From Liolophura sinensis (Eukaryota > Mollusca > Polyplacophora > Chitonida > Chitonidae): a stretch of DNA of 64,000 nt. Position numbers and translations under genes: made by a program. Where the stretch lies: NCBI RefSeq assembly GCF_032854445.1, contig NC_088296.1, positions 4,983,246-5,047,245 on the forward strand, in the 5' to 3' direction. How positions within the stretch are numbered: the first letter of the stretch is position 1; each line of letters opens with the position of its first letter. The notes beneath the pieces are model-generated. The model had not been told where the DNA came from. It did no database searches and saw only the letters and a program-made list of their open reading frames with translations. Positions 1 through 10,289 of this stretch are shown piece after piece.

Positions 1-989
1 TAAGGTTAAATAAAATATCTAAACTTTCTGTCAGCGGGGCTTGTTATTTGAGTATTTAATAGTTAAACACCGAAGGCTTAGAAGTCTCCTTTACACTGCC
101 ATTTGAACAGATTACATATGTCATTGTCCTTAGTGGCTCTTCTGAACATGGCATTTCAGACACATTTTTGGCAGGCAACAGCTACAAATGTAGGCATGAT
201 GTGGTCCTCTAGTATATCCCAAACTTGTCCTTTTCAGAGTTGGCTTTCAAATCCATAATCGCCAGGATATACTTACATATTTAGCTGAGACTGGAAATGC
301 ATGTTAATTACATGGTAAGAGCAAAACCTTAAGCACCTTGGCGTCACAATGAATATTCAAGAGGAAGACAGGAGGCTTTTCATTGGACAAGCCTAAAACA
401 TGGCAGGACTTTCGATGTGTCTCAAATCGGTGGATTTTGTAGAAAATGAAAATGTTTAAAACCGTTTTTCTCTCTTATGAAAACTTTAAAAAATCTTAAA
501 AATAGTACAATTCCACACTGTTTGTATGGCTTTCATTTAAAGTATAGTCTGTATAAATGTGTTCTTTTCTTTTAAGAAAACTGTACTTTGAAACCATTTT
601 TACCCCCCGCCCTCCCCCAAAGTGAAAGTTCAAAAATTTATTTGTACTGTGATATATTATAACACATGATAATCTGCACATTAAAAAAAAAAACAGAATC
701 AAAGCGTTTCATGTATCCTCTAAAATTCATAATGTAACTCAATCCAATAAAATGTTGAAGAGTTCGCTTTTTTACGCTGAATTATGGTTGTAATTTTCAT
801 ATCACATTTTGATTTGAATTCTACACGCCCACAGAGTTAAAGTGAAGTTTGTTATTCTGAACAGAGACTCAGAGGTGACGATAACTGAGCCCACAACAAT
901 GCTGGTGATATTGACAATGACACAGCATTGTTCCTGTGCGTACATAAGACAATCAAACAGAAAACTCTTCATCGAAATACTATACTCAC
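1..989. other. AT-rich sequence without a recognisable gene
   Basis: Only short open frames without family signatures occur here. If the minus-strand exon at 990-1108 is real, this stretch is its first intron and later exons lie outside the window. A poly-purine/pyrimidine run lies near 604-618. Nothing else is supported. Confidence 0.5.
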
Positions 990-1108
990 AGTGTCCTTTT
1001 CCTTGCCTCATGCTTTGGAGCCGTTGTAGACCCTGGACAACTGTAGAAGGCCCCTGGTTTCGGGCCACAACTCCAGAAACTATCCTGAATCATGCCATTC
1101 GTCGCCAT
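990..1108 (-). CDS. Candidate first coding exon of an unidentified minus-strand gene
   Basis: On the minus strand an ATG at 1108-1106 sits in a good context (AGAAGAAAATGGCGACG) and opens a frame of 39 codons that ends at a strong 5' splice site (GTGAGTATAG) at 989. The predicted start is MATNGMIQDSFWSCG, followed by a Gly/Pro/Cys-containing stretch and a basic end (HEARKRT). I recognise no family. A second open frame overlaps the same exon, so the reading frame itself is uncertain. The position is head-to-head with the BLOC1S6 gene, about 0.9-1.2 kb apart, as in a divergent gene pair. It could equally be a chance ORF. Confidence 0.25.
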
Positions 1109-2282
1109 TTTCTTCTGCTGTTTAAGACTAGGATTTTAAAAATGTGACAGGTTGTTCAACCGAAACAATAATAATGAGAAATGACGGTGGTTTTCCTAGT
1201 CAACCATCAAAATCTACCTAATTAAGACATAAATGGTCTGGTCAATTTTTTAAAACTCGATAGTACATAAAACACAAATAATTGAAGAGATATAGATATT
1301 TTTGAGGTATTGCTTTTCGTGTCTGAGTTTGGGTTGAGGTTTTGTACGTCTCTCTCCAGGTCATGTGCCTGATTGTTTTGATTTAGACGTCTGCGGTACT
1401 TCGTGTCTAAAGCGTCAAAAATTCTCGACCAAGATTCACCATTTCTTAGATTTGTCCAGTGCCAGACCTAAGCTGTTAGGTCTCAATGAGTTAAAGGTCA
1501 GTGAAGTTGTTTGTAATGTGTACATGTGTTTAACTGTCTGCGCTATCTGCGCCATCTGCATGGTGTGACAGATGTAACACACACACTAAGTTGTCAGGCG
1601 ATCACCCAACATATCAGACGTCAGGATGCAAAGTACACGTACATGAAGCTCTTTAGGGCTGTGATTACGTATTCTAGTACAGTCCTACCATAGCTAGGTG
1701 CAGGGCTTGATCTCTGATTGCTTTGAAAGCAGAGATGGGTTCATGAATGAAAACTGCATAATAGTGTAATCATTTGACCGTTAGAAGCTCACAGGTTGGT
1801 GAAGGCTAGGCTAAACTGTTAAATTACGTGCCCTTGATGTAGGCCTAGGCCTACATTTAATTATGCATTATGAAGGTGTAAGTTTGTACAGGTATATGTC
1901 ATGAATGTACACAGTTCTGTCAACTAAATTCCATTCTGACTTCATGGTAAACAATTTTGACATTTATTTGCTTCGTCCTCAGCACTGACAGCACAGTTGT
2001 ACCGCCTTTCATGCTAGTGAGTGGTAAGTCTTATACAATATGACAGTGATATCAAATAGCCTGAACAAATGACCAATAGATTGTTGTTTCTGTGCTGACA
2101 ATGTTTGCCACTCTGGCAATGTTTTAGTTAGTTGCAGAACATAACTCTGAAATCGAGCAATGTCCTGTAAGTGAAGGATGCTTGAGTATGGCCAAAAAAA
2201 AAAAAAAAAAAAAACACCAATCAAAATAAATAAATTTATGTACTAAAGAGTTTATTTCAAGTATGCAAACATAATTTTTCAG
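1109..2282. other. Presumed 5' region of BLOC1S6 and possible bidirectional promoter interval
   Basis: No TATA box or CpG-rich core is obvious. A possible small upstream exon is 1982-2023: acceptor CGTCCTCAG, ATG at 2011, donor GTAAGT at 2024. Its phase (ATG CTA GTG AGT G) would join in frame to an acceptor at 2282 and add about ten residues before the main ATG. An A-homopolymer lies at about 2192-2213. Confidence 0.35.
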
Positions 2283-2302
2283 CTGCTAATTTTCACACAG
2301 AG

Positions 2303-2483
2303 ATGAGTGAAACAGTAGATAGGGACACACAGCATGAGAATACAGAGGACAGTGTTGCAGGCCCGAACCCAGAACTGGAGAGCTTTCCTGTTCCCATTGA
2401 TGGAGCTGACATGACAGAGAAGGACCATGATACAAGGGAGCATGACAGAGACAATTCTGTAGAAGAAATACCACAACAGCCTG
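2303..2483 (+). CDS. BLOC1S6: BLOC1S6 coding exon 1
   Basis: Starts at ATG 2303 after a likely acceptor at 2282 (or 2300), so there is probably an upstream untranslated or short coding exon. It encodes the acidic residues 1-60 (MSETVDRDTQHEN start) and ends phase 1 at GTAAGA. Confidence 0.75.
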
Positions 2484-5400
2484 GTAAGAATTACAGTAGT
2501 GTGGCTGACATTGACAATGCCTCCATGGGAGCCCGTAGTGGCTTATTCAGCTACTGTCGCAGTTTATTGTCAGAGCATTGGGCTCATGAAGTTGTTGGAT
2601 CGAATCAAGTTCTATCGGGTTTAGTGCCAAATTTATGTCAGAAGGTTTGTAATGTACATGGCAAAGAGCAGTGGTTTTGAGCGCTCAGGTTTTTCCTCTG
2701 CCAAAAATCCAGACTGTAAATGCAAGACATAAGTTTCACCAGATTATGTGGTATTGGTTTATTTAGCAATTTGATTGGTGTTTTACACAAGAATATTTCA
2801 CTTCTACAACAGCAGCTCATTTTATTGTGGAGGGTAACTGGGCAGAGCCAGAAAGAAACCCATGCCCATCTGCAGGTTGCTGGTAGATATTCCCTCTTGA
2901 AACTGGAGAGAAAACCAGCACAAGATGGATTTCAACTCAAGGCGACCGCACTGGTGAGAGGCTCCTGGATCATAGTCACATTTATAGCTGATCCCACCAA
3001 TAATTGATGACATGGATAATTCATTGCTTTTCAGTGGTTGACTCAGCACTGATAGAGTCAATGACTCAAGGGTTCCTCGCAAAATTTATGCCTGATCTTC
3101 AGGACTCTAAAGCCATGCTGGATGAGCTCATGTGAGTATTACAGGGGGCTAAGATATTTTGATAGGACAAGGGATGCAGTCAGGTTCAGAGTTATCTCCC
3201 CTGATCTGACAGTAAATATTCTCAAAGCACATTTATTTAAATCATTTTATTTATTTATTTCATTGGTGTTTTACGCCGTACTCAAGAATATTTCACTTAT
3301 TATGGATGGCGGCCAGCATTATGGTGGGTGGAAACGGGGCACAGCCCGGGGGAAACCCACGACCATGGCAGGTTGCTGTCAGACCTTCCCACTTATGGCC
3401 GGAGAGGAAGCCAACATGAGCTGGACTTGAACTCACAGCGACCGCATTGGTGAGAGGCTCCTGGGCAAAGCACATTTATAGATTTATTCATTTATATATT
3501 TGATTGATGTTATCACGCCATAATCAAGAATATTTCACTTTTATGACACCGGCCACCATCCTGGTGAGAGGAAACCTGTAGAACGCAGGTGAAACTCATG
3601 ACCATCCGAACGGCTCTTGGCAAACCTTTCCACACACGACCGGATCACAAGATTACAAATCTACCTACATGTAATAGATGGTCCATGGTCAGGACCAGGC
3701 AGATGAGCCTCATGTTTTTTTTAATATGGTTTAGTATTTTTGTAGCTTTGTGCAGCTCACCAGTTTTTCAGTAGCGTTACATGGTATCTTGATTATTTCC
3801 GTGCTAAATTGTACAGTTTTGACCACATATTTCCATGTCATGCTCAGACGGGAAAAATTGGCGTGTCACCAACCCCTCCTAAAGTTAGAAACAAAAGTAG
3901 AGGTTGTTAAAGTGACAGACTTTGGCAATAGACACATTTATTTATTTACTTGAATAATGGCCTGCGTTTTGGTACAAGGAAACCCTGCACCATTCCGTAG
4001 GTTGTTGGCAGACCTTCTCGTGTTTGACCAGAGAGGAAGCCAGCATGGACTTGAACTCAAACGACTGCATTGGTGAGAGGCTCTTGAGTCATTGGCACCA
4101 CGCTAGAACACTAACCACTAGGCCACATGGAACCCCACGAGACTCATTGATGATTCAGTACTTGCTGACTTGAAAAACTGTCACAAAACTGTGTAGTACT
4201 GTGTTTAAGCCTGCTTAGTGCTGTGAGGGAACCGGCCCCAGTGGCTCATTTGGTAAAGTGTCCACTTCCGGGGGCGGTAGATCCAGGATCAGTCACACCT
4301 AAGATCTTAAAAGAGGACGTTGTACCTTCCTCACTTGACTGGTTGACCCATATCAGTATAATAGCTAGGGTGGGGTGGCCTGACTTGCCTTTGGTAAGTC
4401 GTTTATTTAAAGCAGCGCTAGATAAAACTGTGGTGCAAATCCGTCCTTCAACAAGGAGGCGCATTACCTGCATTCTAAGGATTCCTTTGTCATCATATAG
4501 CTGAAAAATTGTTAAGTATGACATTGAACCCCAAGTACTTACTCACTTACCCAAGCACTCATTCACTCACTAGTATTGTGCGGGAATTCCATTTAATAGT
4601 TTGTGACAGGTGCTGTGTGCTGTGCAGTTATGAGCTACATGTTTACACAGCATCATGTAAACAGTTGCACAGTGCATAATGCATTCTATCAGTGATGACA
4701 GAATTATACATGTACATGTATATCTACACGACTAATACTTTACTGTAATTCTTCAGCCTTTTGGTATGATTTGCAAGGTTTATACTAAAGCGTATTCTGA
4801 AAATATTATCCTATGTAGATCGATAAAATTATATTTTTTGTGAAGCTCTGAAATTAACCAAACAAACCAATGTAGTTTTGTCTTCAATGTAAAGTTTAAA
4901 TAGGTGCGCTGAAAGTTGCTCTTTTGTATGCTAATTAGGGTATGTTCTGAAGAAGATTGCACTTATACGTCTGCGGCCAGCATTGACGTAGGAGAAAAAC
5001 AAGCAGAGCACGGTGAAGAAACTCGTGAATATCTGCGGTTTGCGGGCAGATCTTCCCACATATGATTGGAGAAATACAGATCATTAAAGAAAATGGAGTT
5101 TTGTCATTTCTCATTCTTCAGGGTTTTCCCTTATAAATGTGGTGAACTTTTTCTGTTTGGCAGGAGAAATCAAAGAGTTCTACTAGACACAGTTCAACAA
5201 GAAAACTCAAAGTTTGATGAGTGTCAGTCCTTCAGAGATTTAGAAGAAACTGTGAGTTTGGATTGAATTAACATGGCATGACTGTCAGAATTTATTTTCC
5301 AAATATACGTTTATTTTAAGCTTATACTGTATATAAATGGATAAAAAGCATGCAAACAACATTTTATAGGGTATTGCATTTTTGTTTTCTTTTTTTTTTT

Positions 5401-7005
5401 TTTTTTTTTTTTGGGCTATATCTAGTTGATACACATACAATTGTGGCTTTGATTCCTTGTGTGCTTTCAGATGAAACAAGCCAGGCTTTACCATGGAAAG
5501 TTGTTATCAATAAAGAAAGAAATGAACAGTTTACACGAAAAATCAGCACGTCTTAAGGTAAGTTGCTCAAATACTCATGTACGCGAATTTGTTCATTTGT
5601 GTGATTGGTGGTTTATGCCGTACTTAAGTAAATTTCACTTTAATATACGACGGCAACCAAAGTTATGATGGAACAGCCCGAATGAGTGAAGAAGCTGTCA
5701 TCAGAAATTGAGTATGCAAGACCATGGCACTTAGATCTACAGTGGTTCAAGGGCCGTAGATTCAGGGTCAACCTGGGCCGAAGACCTTAAAAGAGGAAGT
5801 CGTAGCTTCCTGGCTAGGCTATCAGCATTTATTAAGGGGAACGTACAACGACTGGTTGACTGGTATCAAGTTAATGGCTCGGGCGGGCAGCTTACTTACC
5901 TTCAGTAAGTGGTCTCGGCAAAGCAGCACTAGATGAAAGAGTGGAGGAAATCTGTCCTGAAACAAGGAGGCACATTAGATGCACAAAAACTTCTTCTTTG
6001 TCTTCATATGACTGAAAAATTGCTCAGCATGATTAAACCCTAAGCACTCATTCACTCACTTACAGTGGTAGGGAACATTACAGGGCAATCCTAACTTCAT
6101 AGCCTACACAGATGTTGTTCCAGTCCGAGGCCCATCGCCCACTGATTGTGGCAAAGATGCAGCATCAAGTCAGAATCTTTGTCAGGTACCTGATGAAGAG
6201 TAGTCATTTACTCTGGCAACTGCAGTTTCCTCAAGTCAGGATCTTTGTCAGGTACCTGATGAAGAGTAGTCATTTACTCTGGCAACTGCAGTTTCCTCAA
6301 GTCAGGATCTTTGTCAGGTACCTGATGAAGAGTAGTCATTTACTCTGGCAGCTGCGGTTTCCTCAAGTCAGGATCTTTGTCAGGTACCTGATGAAGAGTA
6401 GTCATTTATTCTGGCAACTGCGGTTTCCTCAAGTCAGGATCTTTGTCAGGTATCTGATGAAGAGTAGTCATTTACTCTGGCAGCTGCGGTTTCCTAAACC
6501 AATAAACCTGGATGTCATTTAACAAATAGATCAATCAACCAGTTGTGATTTTCTGGACTTCACGGTATCTACAGTCCTCAGCATGTATTTTATGGACTTC
6601 ATGCAAGCCTTAAGGTAGTTTTATACTTCACCTGAAGTTTAGCATTTTTCACGTGACATGTATTGTTTGACCCTGACTGAATCATCCACATTATAGGGAC
6701 ACTTAAGACTTTTTCATGGGGTTTATTTATATTTTGTCAGAAAAACCTTAGCATTGGCATCAAAAGTATGAATGCCTATATGTGCTTCTGAAAGTGCATT
6801 TTCAAACCAAAGTTCTGTGTTTTTGTTTTTTTTTTAGAAAAGATCCGTTAAACTTCAGCAACAGAAACAGAAAATGGAACTACAGCGTGCCCACCAGCGA
6901 GATAAATTGGCTGAGCGTGAGAGGATGTTAGTAGCTAAACCTGCCCCCCAGAAACAAGTCACACCTGCCAACACTGACAGTCCAACCACGGCGGAGCCTA
7001 GCTAA
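2303..7005 (+). CDS. BLOC1S6: BLOC-1 complex subunit 6 (pallidin), five coding exons
   Basis: Exons 2303-2483, 3035-3131, 5164-5251, 5471-5557 and 6838-7005 join with matching phases (1, 2, 0, 0) and canonical GT-AG ends to 621 nt, a 206-aa protein plus TAA. The product resembles pallidin: an acidic disordered N-terminus (1-60), a short helix with FMPDLQDSK (about 75-85), then a long coiled coil (about 93-190). Family hallmarks are RVLLDTVQQENSKFDECQSF, ARLYHGKLLSIKKEM and LHEKSARLKKRSVKLQQQ. Known role of the family: subunit of cytosolic BLOC-1, which acts on endosomal tubules and in biogenesis of lysosome-related organelles, and binds syntaxin-type SNAREs. It is slightly longer than the human protein (172 aa), mainly in the acidic N-terminus and a Thr/Pro/Ala-rich tail. 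An in-frame upstream exon is possible, so the exact start is open. Confidence 0.88.
2755..2985 (-). mobile_element. SINE-1 copy (tRNA-derived), diverged
   Basis: Minus-oriented copy of the dominant SINE: TTTGATTGGTGTTTTAC start, GGCAGAGCC core, and the B-box region with GACCGCACTGGTGAGAGGCT. Lies in BLOC1S6 intron 1. Confidence 0.7.
3035..3131 (+). CDS. BLOC1S6: BLOC1S6 coding exon 2
   Basis: Acceptor CTTTTCAG, donor GTGAGT. Encodes VDSALIESMTQGFLAKFMPD and the DSKAMLDEL helix. It matches the start of the conserved pallidin region. Ends phase 2. Confidence 0.85.
3238..3473 (-). mobile_element. SINE-1 copy
   Basis: Well-preserved minus copy with the TTTATTTATTTCATTGGTG tail, the CAGCCCGGGGGAAACCCACG core and the TTGAACTCACAGCGACCGC B-box side. 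It lacks the first tRNA-like part. BLOC1S6 intron 2. Confidence 0.85.
3480..3645 (-). mobile_element. SINE-1 fragment
   Basis: Diverged 3' two-thirds of the SINE, minus strand (CAAGAATATTTCACTTTTAT, then ACCATCCGAACGG). Directly adjoins the previous copy. Confidence 0.65.
3935..4135 (-). mobile_element. SINE-1 copy, internally deleted
   Basis: Minus copy recognisable by GCATTGGTGAGAGGCTCTTG and ACCACTAGGCCAC at the tRNA-like head and by an ATTTATTTATTT tail. The central part is degraded. Confidence 0.65.
4228..4567 (+). mobile_element. SINE-2 copy (second tRNA-like SINE family)
   Basis: Plus copy with tRNA-like head (CCCAGTGGCTCATTTGGTAA resembles an A box), a unique body (AAAAGAGGACGTTGTACC; GGTTGACCCATATCAG) and a 3' end that runs into CACTCATTCACTCACT. 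A second copy at 5740 shares the whole body, so this is a dispersed family. Confidence 0.7.
5164..5251 (+). CDS. BLOC1S6: BLOC1S6 coding exon 3
   Basis: Acceptor TTTGGCAG, donor GTGAGT. Encodes the most conserved pallidin block, with VLLDTVQQENSKFDECQSF, at the start of the coiled coil. Phase 2 in, phase 0 out. Confidence 0.9.
5471..5557 (+). CDS. BLOC1S6: BLOC1S6 coding exon 4
   Basis: Acceptor GTGCTTTCAG, donor GTAAGT. Encodes 29 coiled-coil residues (KQARLYHGKLLSIKKEM, then NSLHEKSARLK). Preceded by an intronic T-homopolymer at about 5391-5412. Confidence 0.9.
5585..5668 (-). mobile_element. SINE-1 3' fragment
   Basis: Short minus remnant (GTGATTGGTGGTTTATGCCG then TTCACTTTAATATACGACGG) in BLOC1S6 intron 4. 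Confidence 0.6.
5740..6062 (+). mobile_element. SINE-2 copy, head degraded
   Basis: Shares GACCTTAAAAGAGGAAGTCG, GACTGGTTGACTGGTATCA and AGGAGGCACATTAGATGC with the 4228 copy and ends in the same CACTCATTCACTCACT tail. Confidence 0.7.
6166..6495 (+). repeat. 66-bp tandem repeat, exactly five copies
   Basis: Five head-to-tail 66-bp units (330 bp) in BLOC1S6 intron 4, starting CAAGTCAGGATCTTTGTCAG. Units differ at only a few sites. The period is a multiple of three, so one frame stays open (repeated VRIFVRYLMKSSHLLWQL peptide), but nothing suggests it is translated. Confidence 0.95.
6838..7005 (+). CDS. BLOC1S6: BLOC1S6 terminal coding exon
   Basis: Acceptor after a T-rich tract (TTTTTTTTTAG). 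Encodes the basic/Gln-rich end of the coiled coil (KRSVKLQQQKQKMELQ) and a Thr/Pro-rich tail ending in EPS, then TAA at 7003-7005. Confidence 0.9.
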   Translation, partial: KRSVKLQQQKQKMELQRAHQRDKLAERERMLVAKPAPQKQVTPANTDSPTTAEPS

Positions 7006-7815
7006 ACCTCTGTGACAGAAATTACTCAAAAATGGGGAAATTTTGGAAACAAAATTGGTAACTGCTTTTAACTGCAGCATGCAAGGCCCACTCTCACAAA
7101 ATTGTGTACATCATTTTGTCAAACACTTTTCGTGAAAATTTAGTCATGTGGATGAAGTCGTTTAAAAAAGGTACAGAAATTCAGACATGCACAGTGAAAG
7201 TGGCCTCGACTCAAAAGTCACCGTCTGTGTGTAAATCTGTTGATGGGACAAATATTGGAAACTGGATTTGGGATATTGGGTACTAAACTGTGAGAAACGT
7301 TAAACAACAGTGGTGCATTTTTTGCGGACAAAATTATTAACAATTTTAAGATGGCTGCACTTTCACACAATTTTCTACGTCTCTTTTTTATAACTCTCCT
7401 TTTGAATTTTGTCACGTTAAGGTGCTACAGATTGGATTATGTCATTTATGAAGAAAGTTACATAGATTCTGGCACATGGGGTAAATGTGGCCCCAGCTTT
7501 AACATCACTCTGTCTGTCTCTTAGTGTGTTTGTGGGTTGATCGATCAATCAGTGTATTTGTTGACATCCTTACTCTTAACACAGACCATTCATTGGAGGG
7601 ATATGATGATTTTATGATGATTTTTGCTAACTTGACAACAGAGCATATGTTATCCTGTGGTCCTTCATCTGCCATTTGGACTGAACTTATAGTTATTCAC
7701 ATTTGCCATGGTTATCCCCTCTTGCTTCGGTTAATCATGTGATTTTTTTTGTTTTTTTTTTTGCACAAATTATTTCACTGTAATTGCTATAAATAAACTG
7801 TGACAGTATGTGTAT
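7006..7815 (+). other. BLOC1S6: BLOC1S6 3' untranslated region
   Basis: Follows the stop codon and has no strong coding frame of its own. Contains U-rich tracts near 7742-7762 and the poly(A) signal at 7792. The end point is approximate. Confidence 0.65.
7792..7797 (+). promoter_or_regulatory. Poly(A) signal AATAAA for BLOC1S6
   Basis: Canonical AATAAA about 790 nt after the stop codon, followed by a GT-rich stretch (TGTGACAGTATGTGTATA) that fits a downstream element. Confidence 0.6.
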
Positions 7816-8473
7816 ATAGAAGAACATACATTTGTGACGATCAGTGTTGTAACAGTTGTCTCCCTTGTGTCCTGATCAGCGATCACTGTGTTAAACCGCT
7901 GATACGTGGTTACAGCCAACAGTACCAGAGATTTTTGGAGAAAGAAAAATCTATATGCGGTAATCGTACAACATTTTCTGTATTTACCAAGATTATGCTA
8001 AATTATTGCTTTTCAGTAAATACAACTAATACATGTATTATTTATAGCGTTAAAATGTTTCTAAAGTGTGAAAAAGTTATAATGCGGCCAGCTTTACACA
8101 TTTTAAGATCGTAATTTAATCACCCATTTAGAACGGTAGCACTTGCAGAGAAGCTGCTGATACTTTGTGAATGGTAATTATTTGGGCTAAAAGCAAAAAT
8201 TTAATTGGACTTGAGCACAACGATTTTTGCCCCAAATTGCCCAGGCTTGCTGCAACTTTTGGCAAATGAGGTCTCGTGTTTCGATCCAGCTTCCGCTGTC
8301 TTTGGCTGCAGCGTGATATCAAGAGATTTGCCGCCGTCTTATACCCGTGGGTGAAATTTCTTCAGTACGGCGTAAAGCAAATAAATAAATACGTTGGTGA
8401 GCTAATTCAAGAGTCAGTGGTTGGGGTTTGTGAGTTCAAAAGGACCTGTGAGTTGCAGGACTGCGTAATTCTA
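7816..8473. other. Intergenic sequence downstream of BLOC1S6
   Basis: No gene recognised. A short SINE-1 3' fragment (CTTCAGTACGGCGTAAAG then AATAAATAAATA) lies at about 8355-8393. Confidence 0.5.
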
Positions 8474-9641
8474 GGCGCTCCGATTTCCTCCTCCCTTTGA
8501 GTGGCCTACCACCCTTTTAGGGCGCTCTGATTTCCCCCTCCCTTTGAACGACATATTACGCATTGGGGGCAGCTCCGATTTCCTCCTCCCTTTAATCGGC
8601 ATACCACGCATTGGGGGCGCTCCGATTTCCTCCTCCCTTTAATCGGCATACCACGCATTGAGGGCGCTCCCATTTCCTCCTCCCTTTGAGCGGCATACCA
8701 CCCATTGAGGATGCTCCCATTTCCTCCTCCCTTTGAGCGGCCCACCACCCATTGAGGGTGCTCCGATTTCCTCCTCCCTTTGAGCGGCCTACCACCCGTT
8801 GAGGACGCTCTGATTTCCTCCTCCCTTTGAGCGGCATACCACGCATTGGGGGCGCTCTGATTTCCTCCCTTTCAGCGGCATACCACCCATGGAGGGCGCT
8901 CCGATTTCCTCCTCCCTTTGAGCGGCATACCACGCATTGGGGGCAGCTCCGATTTCCTCCTCCCTTTGAGCGGCCTACCACCCATTGAGGGCGCTCCGAT
9001 TTCCTCCTCCCTTTGAACGACATATTACGCATTGGGGGCACTCCGATTTCCTCCCTTTGAGCAGCCCACCACAAATTGAGGACGCTCCGATTTCCTCCTC
9101 CCTTTGAGCGGCATACCAGGCATTGGGGGCGCTCCGATATCCTCCCTTTGGGCGGCATACCACCCATGGAGGGCGCTGCGATTTCCTCCTCCCTTTGAGC
9201 GGCATACCACGCATTGGGGGCAGCTCCGATTTCCTCCTCCCTTTGAGCGGCCTACCACCCATTGAGGGCGCTCCCATTTCCTCCCTTTGAGCGGCCTACC
9301 ACCCACTGAGGGCGCTCTGATTTCCTCCTCCCTTTGAGCGACCTACCACCCATTGAGGGCACTCCGATTTTCTCCACCCTTTGAGCGACATAACACGCAT
9401 TGAGGGCGCTCCGATTTCCTCCTCCCTTTGAGTGGCCTACCACCCAAGGAGGGCGCTCCCATTTCTTTCTCCCTTTGAGCGGCCCACCACCCATTGAGGG
9501 CGCTCCCATTTCCTTCTCTCTTTGAGCGGCCCACCACCCATTGAGGGCGCTCCCATTTCCTCCTCCCTTTGAGCGGCCTACCACTCGTTGAGGGCGCTCC
9601 CATGTCCTCATCCGTTTGAGCAGCCTACCACCCATTGAGGG
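8474..9641. repeat. 47-bp satellite, about 25 units
   Basis: Head-to-tail units built on GGCGCTCCGATTTCCTCC, TCCCTTTGAGCGGC and ACCACCCATTGAGG; some lack a TCC. The usual period of 47 bp (47 mod 3 = 2) moves the frame each unit. Because no unit carries a minus-strand stop in most frames, overlapping minus-strand ORFs of up to about 190 codons run through it. These are artefacts of the repeat. Strongly pyrimidine-rich on the plus strand. Confidence 0.95.
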
Positions 9642-9707
9642 ACCTGTCTGAAGACGGCCATATACGTGACATATCTCTTAAGATACATGAAAAGATTTGT
9701 TTTTATT

Positions 9708-10285
9708 TCTTAAATGAGAAGAAAACATAAAAATTGTGCCAAAATCAAATGAAAGAGCGTCTAAACTTATTTGCAAATATGGCCTTTAATATTTTTTTCC
9801 CTTTTTGTTTTTTTAGGAAAACAACGGTATTTGAAAATATTTTTGTATGGCGGGTATGTGGGACCACCTTTTGGTATTTACCGTCATTGCATAATTTAAT
9901 TTAAATAAGGATGTGACAAATGTCTAATAAATTCATTTTAACGTAAATTTGTTGTTTATATCCAAACACATGCATTTAATCTGAATTAAGATAAAAATTT
10001 CTGAATACATGAAAAATATAAATATGATCAAATTCCAGGTTTTCAAAAATACATTTGTTACCTGAAAAACTCAACTTCCAGTGCAAATATATTATTAAAC
10101 ATCCTCATTACGTCCTTTTTATGACATTTTTACACGAACACGACGTATTAAAAAGTGGTCCAAAAATAACTACCATAGGAAAATTATTTTCAAGTGTCTA
10201 TTCTCTTAATATTTTTTTTAATACTTTTGACATTCCTTCGTCTGAACTTCGTGTAATTTTAATGTTTTCTCCACTTTTATTATTC
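9708..10285. mobile_element. Long-inverted-repeat element (MITE-like), copy 1
   Basis: The left arm (GAAAACATAAAAATTGTGCC, later TTTTTGTATGGCGGGTATG and TTGTTGTTTATATCCAAACA) and the right part (GTGGTCCAAAAATAACTACC, then AATGTTTTCTCCACTTT) are related by inversion. The end motif GGAGAAAACAT recurs, inverted, at the other end. Two more copies (28.3 kb, 57.2 kb) and a fragment (38.4 kb) share these arms. No coding capacity. Confidence 0.75.
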
Positions 10286-10289
10286 ACTT

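Noticed and set aside
8592-9167. 191-codon minus-strand ORF
   Set aside because: Lies entirely inside the 47-bp satellite, and the peptide is the satellite read in rotating frames.
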